Source: Haliotis asinina
Taxonomy: Eukaryota; Mollusca; Gastropoda; Lepetellida; Haliotidae
Assembly (NCBI RefSeq): GCF_037392515.1
Contig: NC_090285.1
Location: forward strand, 6,513,501 to 6,577,500
DNA length: 64,000 nt
Reading direction: 5' to 3'
Shown here: one piece after another, positions 12,001 to 21,700 of the stretch
How the letters are laid out: the number at the start of each line of letters is the position of its first letter
How positions within the stretch are numbered: the first letter of the stretch is position 1
Program-made: the position numbers and the translations under genes
The notes under the pieces: generated by a model
Told to the model about the DNA's origin: nothing
The model's database searches: none
The model's input: the letters and a program-made list of their open reading frames with translations, nothing else

Positions 12001-15000
12001 CTAAACCTTTAAATGATATCACCAGTCACTAACAGGAGTGGGTCTCTGAGCTCACTAACATGGTTGATGCACATCATCATATCACATAGGCAAGATTGTT
12101 CATGATGTCATCAATCAGTGGAGTGTCTGCTCCAAACTTGACTAGAAACAGATCACCATTATACAGCTGGAATATTGCTGAATGTGGCATTAATCAACCA
12201 TAGCAATTGTCAAAATAACAAGTGATAAACAAGTGTTTGCCACAAATATGGCGCCTAAAAAGCGATGAAATATAGATAACATTGACCTTGAAAATAAGGT
12301 CACCAAAACTGACTGGTGTCTGCTCAATCCCCCAGTGTAAGCTGTCACCAAATTTGAAGATATTGGGTACAGTAGTTCATGAGATAGAGCATTAACAAGA
12401 ATCAGAAAAGTGGTCAAAGTGTCGTGGTCCTTGAAAATAAGGTCAAGCTCACCGAAACTGACTGGTGTCTGTGTAATTTCCCAATGTAGGCTGTCACCAA
12501 TTTTGAAGGTGTCGGTTACAATAGCTCATGAGATATCACGTTAACAAAAATCTGCAAAGTACGGACAGATGTACAGACACTGCTGAATACATAGTCCCCT
12601 GCTCCTCCTTGCAGCAGGGGACAACTGGTAATGATAATCCTACATTTGTGTCTATTTACCATGTTTACTCAACATGTCACCTACAAGATGCTCATAAGAG
12701 ACAGTAACTTTACCTCATTATCAAATGTGATGAGTCCAACTCTACGATTAGGGTGATCCCTCTGCATTTCTTCAAGCTGGTGATCAACTGCAGCTTGTAC
12801 AGACTGAAGTCTTGACACATAGGTCACGTTACGTTTCTGTCGAGGTAGATACTGATCCTCATGACTGTCGTTTAGACTCTGCATTCTCTTCAACCCACCA
12901 GAACCACGTAGTCTCAGTTTGCCTGGAACCTGCAATCATCACAAACAGAGATGTACCAATAGGTAAAACAGGTGTAACAGTATGGCTGACAAAATGTTGC
13001 ATAATGTTGAAAGTACATTTATTAGAAGTAGGGCAGCAACAGGGCACTATATGAATGGTTTGATTAAAGACACTATATTTCCTGATATGTTGACATACTG
13101 TGCCTACCAACATGTCAGCATTCACTGATTCCCAACCCAATAAGGCTTAGCAGTGACATACCTCTGCAGTGAAGCTTCCCAATACACCAACTCACACTGT
13201 TCCCTAACACATGGACCATAACAAAGACACTTTACAGCTGAAGCTGTGTAAACCGGCTCTCATCAGAACTGAATAAATAATCCAGTTTAGACAGCATGCC
13301 AGATTATAGAGCTGCCACTGTTACCTACGACTAGAACTGAACCAGTTTTGTCATTCTCATATACATTGTTGTATCAGCTGGTTCTCTCAATTAACTGCAC
13401 ACACTGACTTAACTAATTACATGTATAAGTATATCTATACTGAACTAAGATTAACTCATCTTTGTTGGATTAATTGGCAACAATACACATCTGGCCAATG
13501 CCTTGCACGCACCACATTAGACAATGCTATTTACTGTGAAAACATACCGGGGTGGCTCATTTCATGCCAAGACCTGGAATTGACAGCTGCCAGACTACAG
13601 AGTTTTTAAATGATGATAAATATACAAGCCATGGATGGGACTGAGATTTTATGCTGGTGTAGATAGTTTGCTTGACTGGACAGCTGCCAGTTTTAACAAT
13701 ACACCAACACATATTCCTTTCCAACACAGTAAAGATTGTAGTGACATACTCCTGCAGTGCCATACACTGTTTCCACCACATCAACACACACTACTTCTCA
13801 ACAGATACTGCTTGCTAAGACATCGACACATATTGCTTCCCAACACAGCAGGACATTGTAGTGACATACCTCTGTAGTGACACACATGCTTCCTGACACA
13901 TCCACACAGAAGATGACCAGTGACTCTTCTCGTCCACTGAGGCCTGTTGCTTGAGTGGCTGGTGCAGGTTCAATCAGGAATGTGACATCATCCATCTGAG
14001 GAATCTCTTCCTCCTCCACATCAACAAGGTTTCTTTCACTGCAGAAGTTGCACTGCCACACCTAATTCATAGAAAAATATCAAATCTAACTACTGTAGAT
14101 GATTTCTCAAGCTACACTGACCCTGAATGACTGATCATGCTTAGTTACTGCATTTTGAGGATGTAAAACAATGTGCACGATCCCGTAAAGCACAAAACAA
14201 AACAAGAGTCATCAGGAGATGACATATCCCCCCGGCCCCTACATATTTGAAAAGACAAATCATCAGACAGTCACTTATTGTGTTTTTTGACCATGTCTGA
14301 ATTATTTCCATGGAATTCATGAAAAATATAAATGCTATATATCTGTAATCAGAAAAAGTCACCATTTCACGATCTGTCTCATATATCTGCCAAGATGTTT
14401 TGAAAGATATGAAATGGTTTTCGAGGTGTGCTCCGGCAATGAAGTCAGCAACATGTTCATGGTACCAAGAAAATAATACATCACAAAAACCTGTAGATAC
14501 CAAAAGGCCCCACTTTGGGGTAGGGCCACACATATCTACCAAGTTTTACAAACAGATATTAACAAGTTTTTGAGTTCTGCTCCGGAAACGAAACACCTCT
14601 CACTTTTGAGACTATGTCTGAAACGTTTCCACGGAAACCGAGAAAATAATAAATCACAAAAACCTGTAAATAGCAAAAAGCACCACTTTAGGTTCTGATA
14701 TATCTACCAAGTTTTGCAGAAAAATATTGAACGGTTTTTGAGTTCTACTCCGGAAACGAAGCCCACCCCACCATAAGACTAACACCAAAATGTTTCTTGG
14801 AAAAACAAAAAAAATATAAAAATATAAATGTCAAAAATCTGTAAATAGCAAAAGGCACAACCATAGGCTGAGATTACTATATGTATCAAGTTTGGCCTAA
14901 AAATATTGAATGGTTTCTGAGTTATGCTCCGGAAACAAAATGATTACAGACGGACGGACAAGGCGTCAACTATATCCCCACGCATTATATGCAGGGGGGA

Positions 15001-18000
15001 TAATAAAGGTAGCTGAATATCTGCACAGTATATAAAAAGTGTCTTTTATGCTTCCCTAACTTTGTGTAGGGGAGGTAACTATGAATGTTAACAAGGGATT
15101 CAGTTTTGAGGAAACATTCTGACAATATTTGAGAAAACAAGGCCATCATAGATGATTACGTGTATTTTACTGAGAATGATCTTTACCTTGTCTGTGCTGT
15201 CTGAAACAATCTGTGCAAGTTTGGAGAGAATAGCCTTGCATTGAGTACAGTACACTGGGTCTCCAGCATGCATGTTGCTTGGGGCAACTAATTCATTTAG
15301 CCGAATGGACACAACATTGGTGTCTGCACGCCGAAACTTTCGTGTCTTAGCTGCAGGCCTTGGTGCTGACCGACCTGACTCTGTAACGGCACCTGAAAGA
15401 GTGATAGTGTCTAAAGAAAACAACCAAACCTCTGCACTGGTGCTCTGGTAAAGGTCAAGCCTTGCAAATAAACTTGTATACATAGCGCTGAATAGACATG
15501 ACAGAATAATTTCACATACTAGTATTCTGAAGTCTGAATACAAAATATGTTGAATATGTATCTTAGAATACATCCTCGATATCTCCAGGGTATACGTTCC
15601 GAAAAGTCTCCACTATACCCTGGACGCATCTACGGGTCGGCCCGATAATTTTATTACCTCCCTTTGCTGACTCCGCTTTCTCACAGTAGCCAATCAGAGT
15701 GGTTGCCGTTATAACCGAATTTGCAAGTGTCAACAAAGATAGCAGTTGCAACTGCGAAGGTTTGCTCGCCGTACGACTCACAATTTGGGGAAATCATACA
15801 TGCAACTTTATAAGTCCGAAACCTTTTTTTAAAACATATGCAAGAAATCCATCTAATACTTTCAGAGAACCTATGCATGGTTTGTTTGCCAAGTTTAATC
15901 GGTTAGAGAATTTAAAAAGCAAAAGTGAGTTGTGATTGGTTCGCTCAAATTCCCAGCGTAGGCACCTGATTGGATAAAATGCCAGCCAAGGGAGGTAATA
16001 AATTTATTGGGCTGAGCTGTAGATGCATCCAGGGTATAGTGGAGACTTTTCGGAACGTAGACCCTGGAGATATCGAGGATGCTTAGAATAATGAAGATCA
16101 GGAATATACTCACTGCCAATTGTGTTTGAAACTAGCAATATTGATATCTATAAATAGGAATCATTGAAATCAAAACAATTTCAACCATACGAACCATTTG
16201 TAAACATGGTAAACCTACTTACTACTTCTGAAAGATGGTCTCTTCCATGAGAATATTTTTTTGCCCCTTTTCTGTCCGGCACCCTGAGGTTGTGGTGGTG
16301 GGGGAGGAGGGATTGAGCCTGTGTAGAAAAAAGTGTGACAAGTTTCTTCAGGAAATTGAGCTTACACTATACATTCTGGTATTCAACAGATATTCAAATG
16401 AACTGTAAATCATTAAATTTATGTATCATGAATTTAATTCAAGTGAGAGGGTCTAGTGAAAAATGCGTTATAAAATGAATGTGATCTCAGGAATCAGTAT
16501 TGATGATAAAATCTGACACCCTGAATTTTGATGTTGTTCTTTTTCTTTACATGCTTGTTACTTACCAAACAGCCTGAATTGAGCTTGTGACGAAATGAAT
16601 GAAAATGCGCTAACAATGTTTTGATTACACTGCCATGTTTGATCACATGATTGCTTGCTACTACTTGTCTTATGACAGCATTATAAATGTTGCAGCATGT
16701 CAAGTCTGCTGATGCACTTGAGTGACTTTAAACAGTGACCAATGATTGTAACCAGTGACAATTACATGTGACTTGAGATAGCTGTAATTAGTGCTCATGT
16801 CAGACTGAAATGCATCATTATACCAATGCATGATGAGTACTGAAGCTTTTAACACATTAATTTCATGGTTGATAGTACACATTAAGTCAGTTTCATGCCA
16901 GCTGAAGGCTGTTAAGATGTTTTAAATAAAAATTTGCTTTCTTTCAGTTCTTTATAACCAGTACAGGTCCGTCTCCCATTCTCACAGGTTTCCTATTCTT
17001 GCACTAAACATGTTTTCTGCCAAGATAGCTGTTGCGCATTATTCTGCAGTTGTTTCCATTACTGATGGGTAACTAGGAAGTGGAACCTTGCCAGTGAATG
17101 ATCAAAATTTTGCAATGTAGCAAATATTTGTGAGTTTTTACCAACTTGAACAAATCATAACTTTTTCCCACCCTTTCCAACAGGATTCCTCTTTCACCAT
17201 ACTTATAACATTACTTCCTCATTATGCCACGATAATGGGAGATGCCACAGTAAGTCAGTGGTGGACAACAATGTTTTTCACCATGCTCTAGAGTGGTAAT
17301 ATACCAGATGGATCAAGCAGTTGATTGATGCAGATGTTAGAGGAGGAGTCCCTTCATTTAAAGACAACATGCATTCATACAATAAGAAGTGTTTGCATTA
17401 TTTTTTCAGACGATATCCATAAATACCGTGAAAATAGGAAACACCAGTATATGTGTTCATTAAGAAGGAATTATCCATATCATATACACACCTGAAGGGA
17501 CTGGAGCAGGCTTCCTACGATCATCTTCATCCTCATCTGAACTTGAGGAGCTGAAAAATATTGAACCACTCCAATACTGCTGATGACCCAATGGTAATCA
17601 TTAGTAATACATGGACATACATGTTAATAGCATTTGTTCACAATGACACAGTTACCCACATGTATCCTCAGTTTCGAATAAAACAGTGACTATGAATAAA
17701 TGCTGATACAGAGCTTAAGAGGTTCATGTTTTGACCCTTGAAAAAATCATACTCCTGTATTCCAAACCCGTAAACACAATTCTATTTAAGCAATCATGTT
17801 TTTTCAGATAGCAGTCTTTACTCGTGCTATAAAACGATGTGTTGCGTTACACAGACACTGTAAATACATGAATGATGGCTTGTCATGTGGTGTTTCATGG
17901 AAAGCTAGTGGCGTGCTATCCAAACACAAAGTAACGAACTTTACATACATCTCATGACTTCACATGTTCACAGATTTCTCGATGACAGTACAAAGCAACC

Positions 18001-18096
18001 TTACCTCACGTCCATTCCATGGTCATATTCGTCGTCAGACACAAATTCAAACTCTGGCTCTACGTATGCGTAAATATATGGTGACGCAAAATTCAT
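1..18096 (-). CDS. Zinc-ribbon + VWA domain protein (circularly permuted Ras 1-like), 13 exons, 3' end beyond window
   Basis: Coding exons read on the minus strand: 18096-18005, 17550-17492, 16318-16223, 15392-15187, 14061-13870, 12929-12714, 9865-9714, 9156-8956, 8830-8746, 8257-8151, 7367-7219, 7017-6721 and 70-1. All junctions are GT-AG and every phase agrees, giving 640 codons so far. The start is the ATG at 18096 (MNFASPYIYAYVEPEFEF). Residues 20-60 are acidic/serine-rich, then a polyproline run. A C-x2-C-x20-C-x2-C zinc ribbon (C131, C134, C155, C158) precedes a VWA domain with MIDAS motif DVSGS at 205-209, the metal-site threonine in GGATALGP (~345) and CTDG (~369-372). This zinc-ribbon/VWA order recalls the Sec23/24 trunk. 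A C-terminal region follows, reaching GTHTAQKTANLALDGEY at the window edge. Metazoan proteins of this kind are, as I recall, often named circularly permutated Ras protein 1-like, but no Ras GTPase motifs are visible in this part. Function is unknown. Exon structure is firm; the family name is less so. Confidence 0.82.
71..370 (-). other. Intron remnant between VWA exon 13 and the DIRS insertion
   Basis: This is the 3' part of the intron spanning 6720-71, ending in ...ctttcag at the acceptor (AG at 72-71). The 5' part is 6658-6720, next to the donor gtaggt. No other gene or repeat was recognised here. Confidence 0.7.
404..579 (+). repeat. DIRS inverted terminal repeat, 3' side of the element
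   Basis: By eye these 176 bp are the exact reverse complement of 6472-6647. The repeat begins acttaccttaccatagg and ends in acttttacc. An outer AT-rich extension (371-403) is not shared with the other repeat, which matches the unequal terminal repeats known in DIRS elements. Confidence 0.93.
646..731 (-). repeat. DIRS internal complementary region (circle-junction template)
   Basis: Bases 646-695 are the exact reverse complement of the left outer end 371-420. Bases 693-731 are the reverse complement of the right outer end 6619-6657. The two parts overlap by the 3-base TAA/TTA. Read on the minus strand the region therefore spells the right end joined to the left end. In the accepted DIRS replication model this segment templates completion of the linear ends and their circularisation. 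Confidence 0.92.
948..2024 (-). CDS. DIRS ORF3, tyrosine recombinase (about 358 aa)
   Basis: The frame is open from 3824 (958 codons), but only the last ~358 residues resemble a recombinase; the first 600 run opposite the RT frame and are low-complexity. The ATG at 2024 (MGHLQRALKAKGY) is the likely start and overlaps the end of ORF2 by 25 bases. In 958-residue numbering the catalytic set is R763 (ATAARVSE), H892 and R895 (PHEIRALAS) and nucleophile Y928 (SHYLRDL). A SAM-like core-binding segment (about 625-720) precedes the catalytic domain. The enzyme would insert a circular DNA copy at a short matching target without making a target duplication. The catalytic tetrad is complete. Confidence 0.92.
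   Translation of the reverse strand: MGHLQRALKAKGYSAHVANVIARAHRVSTRSLYDDKWRSFENFCARRSQDPMAASPQFVTQFLLYLRNSRHLKGSTLGTYLSALNSVLAIKSDSQISKIPELIALLKAFKLEDQKTKFRPPAWDLNVVLQHLRGPPYEPLEEASFEHLSKKTVFLLSLATAARVSEIHALDVTQIRFEQSRHGRAHLGLLWDFVAKNQLPGQPNRLFSIPPLSTILGHHDLEEELLCPVRALRCYIKRSASRRRSRKRLFIPFAVSCKGEVNRNTIALWLRSTILAAYDDKHLPHPVASNPHEIRALASTMALHRNCTVPQIMEGCFWRSSTVFASHYLRDLAVEDVEGLQSFGPLVVAQQLTRPSAH
2000..3940 (-). CDS. DIRS ORF2, reverse transcriptase-RNase H polyprotein (647 aa from the favoured start)
   Basis: The frame is open from 4297, but the first 119 codons overlap gag. I favour the ATG at 3940, four bases after the gag stop. Numbered from there, RT motifs are LIPKKGS (105-111), SLDLQDAY with catalytic D156, LPFG (188-191) and YIDD (220-223). 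RNase H follows with FVDAS (D384), NSLEM (E416), VASDN (D441) and LADALSR (~485). After it comes a conserved segment (VDLFATSFNHQLPTYVS ... LLLVAPWWPARSWFP) often found in DIRS polyproteins and sometimes compared with a methyltransferase-like domain; I cannot assign activity. All RT and RNase H acidic residues are present and no stop or frameshift was seen, so the enzyme could be functional. It copies the element RNA in the replication cycle. Confidence 0.93.
   Translation of the reverse strand: MDYYDWDLPPPVVPVHPTPVGGRLGIFWANWTFLEDPFVCKILRAGYKLPLARAPPLTTTPLSRGYSIDQQVLILENINILLTKHAIEIVSEPHLSPGFYSPIFLIPKKGSTKMRMIHNMATFNNLYLAEPPHFRMTSLDQIRAKLSPGAWMASLDLQDAYLHVPVFPRHRKFLRFIFNGVHYQWRVLPFGISTAPWLFTRVTLPVTRFLHLRGIDFDPYIDDCFLNHCNPQLLRKQLDFSTRLLQQLGWIINFEKSQLKPTQELTFIGGLFLTRLNLVRVPPDRWQKILAFTDRALSLPLTLREWQSLLGLLTSAQDLTLRGRLMLRPLQRFLLPFIRENDLQSSFLLPPHLHQYLRWWTVEWNVCAGVCLTNFNHDHELFVDASLLGWGAHLNGQTTSGLWSDAEKEWHINSLEMQAVILAVRHWLPVLTDSRLLVASDNSTVVWVIHNQGTTRSKQLLDQMFLLADLVDSNGIVIAARHIPGCKNILADALSRPGKPSPTEWMLHPDAFRQICWQLGRPLVDLFATSFNHQLPTYVSPVPDPQAWAVDAMSLSWEGLDAYAFPPPILLSDVIAKIRLTQNLRLLLVAPWWPARSWFPDLRRLASGDPYKLPEWLHLLRHPHSRQLHPDPRRFHLHAWVICREH
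3945..6002 (-). CDS. DIRS ORF1, gag-like nucleocapsid protein (685 aa)
   Basis: First frame of the retrotransposon, with start ATG at 6002; M15 is an alternative start just before the cysteine cluster. Three CxxC pairs (C20/C23, C36/C39, C50/C53) form a probable zinc-binding head. Next come a proline/alanine-rich stretch (about 170-225, repeated TPAPIPTPAP-like units), an arginine-serine-rich stretch (about 235-330), a predicted globular part around 440-600 that may be capsid-like, and an RG-rich basic tail (GRGRGR, GRGRGKR) suited to nucleic-acid binding. DIRS ORF1 proteins are poorly conserved, so gag function is inferred from position and composition. The stop TGA is followed after four bases by the ATG of the RT frame. 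Confidence 0.85.
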   Translation of the reverse strand: MSSSRGFLSVTVLCMTRHYCTVCKGQKSAKDPHPWCPDCASAVCSIDSRCLHCQALSLTDFKTFLAVRRKRFTQRKRRMSSPASSLGSLPDDQDLPPPSIPLSTPSVERSSITPARSSPEPTCSDAFVDLSHPDALSHPEVQRLLRSLLTPGAAVLPTSVSTPLPTTAPRLTPAPLPVPAPLPVPAPLFTSAPVFSSALIPTPAPIPTPAPVPTPAPILLPDPAPITTSYRIPRVSHTLTKEEMLQRQLDEERARRLEAERSRRRSRSRSPKGRRSRSPHRSRRRRSRSVSRSPRRSLEEDSRTRSRRRVRSRSRSPRRLSRSQRSRSPEPLRTSGKEFNTKNSASNSSQRRESTSISWEEHEEQFFCPDYEEEPGNVGDSDGTYLPLTAVFEWIADRLPDCPSPSSDSNNPASIHLTPELLIPPHPMVADAITLLDSDFAKLSLNPTIKASKSKKSDYKVHSLDFADNGAALDDSIKRLSSSTPSSYRVQDSKLAAVDTELKRMLKPISALASATSAAALDLSEDKASRVDHLTTIFAWQGRVLHDLLGHLRAALAMTTTMRRSGFLDACSWQEEFKRQLLRAPFTSKFLFDEKIPSVYKQHAELTNTEVALSTFEALGSAFRGRARGNAKKRYVPRRESIRSSFGRGRGRTKDSDVQRKPQERGRDAPATSGRGRGKRPYSGR
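6472..6647 (-). repeat. DIRS inverted terminal repeat, 5' side of the element
   Basis: Exact reverse complement of 404-579 by eye. A short extension (6648-6657, ending aattta) leads to the element boundary. Transcription of the element probably starts in or near this repeat, since the gag frame begins about 470 bp downstream; no TATA box or initiator could be assigned. Confidence 0.93.
7665..7805 (+). repeat. tRNA-derived SINE copy, degenerate
   Basis: A pol III A-box-like segment (tagcctagagg, 7677-7687) is followed by a weak B-box region and the family tail (tccggaatattgctaaaagcagc). It lies in VWA intron 10. It is too diverged to be a working tRNA. Confidence 0.6.
10498..10770 (-). repeat. 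Haliotis-type SINE, near full length
   Basis: Homologous to 57045-57335 in the opposite orientation. It contains the body (cgattattttgagact side at 10560-10580), the gcgcaattgggaac segment and the outer end with caggaccttcacggg. The 3' tail is the gtgagtgagtg run at 10500. It lies in VWA intron 6. The 81-codon open frame across it is not a gene. Confidence 0.8.
11412..11999. mobile_element. Non-autonomous TIR element, copy 1 (about 588 bp)
   Basis: Ends are inverted repeats of about 110 bp (cagtctaagtaaacttag ... and its complement ending ttttcttaggctg). The whole body closely matches 26419-27045. No coding capacity. It lies in VWA intron 6. No target duplication is obvious here, unlike the second copy. 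Confidence 0.85.
12145..12195 (+). repeat. SINE 3' tail fragment
   Basis: A short piece of the Haliotis-type SINE tail (tacagctggaatattgctga). The 5' part is missing or unrecognisable. Confidence 0.5.
12280..12640 (-). repeat. Two-unit tandem repeat, ~147-bp period
   Basis: The segment ccttgaaaataaggtca occurs at about 12287 and 12432, followed each time by aaactgactggtgtctg and a shared downstream body. The same family, inverted, is at 50190-50640. Non-coding; it lies in VWA intron 6. Confidence 0.65.
14150..15005 (+). repeat. Dispersed repeat with ~175-bp tandem units and a cggacggac tail
   Basis: Units marked by ctgtaaatagcaaaa (about 14490, 14665, 14840) and by ctccggaaacgaa recur at roughly 175-bp spacing. 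The segment ends in cggacggacaaggcg and a gcaggggggataataa hairpin-like tail. Such tails are widespread in molluscan repeats. It lies in VWA intron 4. Confidence 0.65.
15571..16081. mobile_element. 511-bp inverted-repeat element with 9-bp target duplication
   Basis: Left end catcctcgatatctccaggg is matched by the inverted right end, with about 92 bp of terminal repeat at roughly 90% identity. CTTAGAATA flanks it on both sides (15562-15570 and 16082-16090). No coding capacity. The 9-bp duplication with long terminal repeats suggests a Mutator-like (MULE) derivative. It lies in VWA intron 3. Confidence 0.88.
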
Positions 18097-18740
18097 TATG
18101 GATAAAAAATTATTGGATCGGATTAAAAGTATAAACCTAAACCTAAGTCAACTTTGGCGTTACGTTCGTAAACAGATGATATGCTAACTGACACTCACAA
18201 AACACTGCCACGTTTTGGGTGATAAACACTCCACTACATATATATTCTTAGAATATCGTAACCTATACTTCTATTATTAGATCCATACTCATGGAGTATG
18301 GTGATACGCATTTGACAACCACAGCGTTTTCTGTCCCGGAAGTTTACGTTTGAGAGCAGCGCGCAAGGATACCAAAGTCATCTCAAATTTGTCTTTAAAT
18401 TTGTTGTAGATCAGTGCTGTGGGACGAAACTGTCTAATTATTTGTTCACATATATTTTATTACACAAGCGATCATAAACATGTAGAAATAAACTGAACAG
18501 TGTCGTGCCCTCTATTCATGCTAGTGTCGTCATAAACCAATCAACTGTTTCCAGTTGTATTCTGAATCTCGTTTCTGAAAACGGTTTCCAAGAAAATAGT
18601 TCAGACTAAGACTCCAAACATCACATGCACTTTCATTTACCTCAAATGAATCCGTTGGCGAGTGATATCAATGGTGTTTGGAGCTCTGGAAGCTCAGTCG
18701 TGTAAAGGAAATTGACATTTTGAGTTTGCAGCAAGAAGTC
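18097..18740. promoter_or_regulatory. Divergent promoter region between the VWA gene and SYF2
   Basis: The two start codons face away from each other across 644 bp. The region is less AT-rich near 18330-18365 and contains CCGGAAGT at 18336-18343, a perfect ETS-family core often found in bidirectional housekeeping promoters. No convincing TATA box lies at a useful distance. Shared regulation is inference from the arrangement. Confidence 0.5.
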
Positions 18741-21700
18741 ATGGCTTCGGTGTGTATAATAACTTAACGAAACCCAACATAACTAAGCATGGATTACAAA
18801 ATGTTTAATTCATTCGTACAATTTTACTCATTTAGGTCACATGATAACGATTAACGGATAGATCTGTGATACACAGGACTAACAAAATATATAGCAAGAG
18901 ACGTTGTTTTAACTGATCCACACACAGCATAACACAGTGTGACATTTCATAATGATTGACTTTTTCATAGTCACCAGGGCTAGGAGTCTTGTGTGTGAAA
19001 CTGGAAATGTTCTGTTGAGCCTAGTGACGGACAATATCTAGCTGGCATTACAATTAGATGGGTTACAGTAAGCCCCATAACTGTTATCAAATAAAGATCA
19101 AAAAGGAAAAAGACTTCCACCAGTATTCCCCCCTTCAATTTCTTCTAGTCAAATCATATTACCTAAATGTGTATATGCAGAACCGTTACCAAAATATGTG
19201 GATAACTTTGATAATTGATTCATGGATTACGGTTATTGTCATGCAATCCCGTATATTAAAGGGGCACTGATGCGGAGCAATTTTAGTGGACTGGTGTAAA
19301 CTTTTGTTATTGTTTTTCTCCTGTGAGTACCTGGATGATATCCCAGAATTCATAACTGGTTCGTGACCTTTGCTGCGAAGTCCGTTTGCACAATTGATAG
19401 TTTAATTATAGACAGATCAACTTAGGTGAAGTCATTTTTACTTCATTACAAATGTATTATGAAAACAAATGATACACTTTGAAGGTTAATCATCTGCCAG
19501 TGGTAGAAAAGGTAAAAAAACTATTAGGACGGAAAAATAACGAAGCCAATGCACGTCTCTATATTTTGTCTCATAACCCTAATTAGTTTATTGTCATATT
19601 TGTATGATTTTGAAAATTATTAAAAGAACATGCAGTCTGCTTATACTTATAGTAAATTACTAACATGACAGCAACATTTATACATTGTATAGATTGCCAA
19701 TGTGGATCCTATACGTGATCTAGTGTGTGTTTTCTGTCATATGGATTCTGCTGAATGCTACAACAAATAAATTAAAACAAAATGCAAATAATGAATGTAA
19801 AACAGACTAATTTTATAGCAACAATGTCAGGCTACTACCTTGTTCAGGAATGTATACATCAATATCCACATAAAAGAAATCGTATTCCATTCATCTGCAG
19901 CTGGTAAATAATCCTGCTCTGTGTCGTGTGATTTGCGAAAAAGTAACACATCGCTTCACGTCTTTCACATTGGTGAAAACCTGATAAACCTCTCATTGGT
20001 CACCCAAGATAGCACACCTGGCAACTGACTGTATGATGTCCACCATTCTAAGTAATTTAGTTAACCAATAATGAGCAATCAATCAATCAATCAACGCAAG
20101 GGTGGTTAATTCTTTGAAGGGACGATGTTGTTTTTACACTCGCACTTTACGACAGGGTGTAGTCAGTATAGATGAGCACATCTACACACACTGCCTTTTT
20201 GACAAATCCTTTGTTAGAAGATAAAAGTAATTAATCAATCAGTGTGTTATCGGTTAATCCTTTGGTCGATGTTTGTTTTTGTAACTCACATGATAAACCC
20301 TCTTGCATCACTTACATGCACATATTACATAACATACAACACGCTTGCCATTACAGACCTTAATTTATAATGTTGAATATTTACTCCATACAGGAGAAAT
20401 GCCAAATGGGAACCTTTTTTGAGTAACCTGAGCGGTGTTACTACTAATTATACCTGTTGAGAGAATGATGACAAATAACACGTGTAGGTTTACACCATCA
20501 AACGCGAGTTACAGCAAGGAAAATGTAATCTCTGTGTCACATGCAGTCTGAAAACACTTATGGGCCAAAACTGTTTTGAGGATATCAACGGAACTTCGTT
20601 ACATAAGGAATACATACAGGAATTTGCTGTGTACTTGGGTAAATAGGTGTAATAAGATTTTTTTTACATAAGAACATTTTCAGATTTCTGTACCAAAGGC
20701 AAAGTTATCGTGTTTAGTTTACGAATTCAAATAAATCAACTGTGTGTCTTTATTATCATAAATAATAAACCAGGGTAGGTACCATAGCTACCAAAATTTA
20801 CATATGATATTTTCTATCACAGCTGAACCAACACTCAAAACTATCTAAATATAAAGCTTTGCAATCTTTCGGACTGAAACAAATGTGGCTTGCTACGTGC
20901 CTGTAGATATCATATTTTCACATAACATGATTAAATAACGAGGTTGAAAACACTGAAATAGGATCAAACTGGATCATTCACTATACCATCCAGGCATCAG
21001 GAAAAAAACTACACTGCTGGGATATTTTGCTTCAATCAGACAAGGAATACCAGGGATATTTTTAAATAACAGCATATTACGGGCATCTGACCTCCTGACT
21101 GTTTAGGTGAAGAAATTCTGCTAAGGTGGACCAGAGCCCAGTCCCTTTGTCCGTCACGGTCGAGGGAGCGGGCACTGACCAATTTGCAGTTTGGTTTCGT
21201 GATTGGACCGTTGGAGAGAAACATTATTCGCTCCACATCAGTGCCCCTTTAAGTCTCATGTGATGTCGCGGAGCAATAGTTTTGAACTACTCACAATGTC
21301 ACACCAGTCTGACAAAAATGTTTGGAATTTCTGCATTACATATAAATATACTAAAGCTGAAGAGAATCTCCCAGAACCTCATCTGTTGGAGGGCTGCTGT
21401 TGCGGCCCTTTGTTCCTTGAATAATTAAGAGCAAGACACTAAATCTAGACACTCCATCATGGAGATAAATAACCTACAATCACCTATGCCACTAATACCA
21501 AATGTTTTTTTCAGCTGTCATGTTTTTACTCAGTCTTCACATCTTCACATCTCATCCTCTTCTTTCCTAGATGACAGCACATAGTGCAGTGGGCTGTCAT
21601 ACATACTCATACATGGTAAACCATTACCAAATTCATGAAAAATAAGGTTTGGTCACATTTTGTGTGCACACAAATGGGTGATGATTGCAAATGGCTTCAT

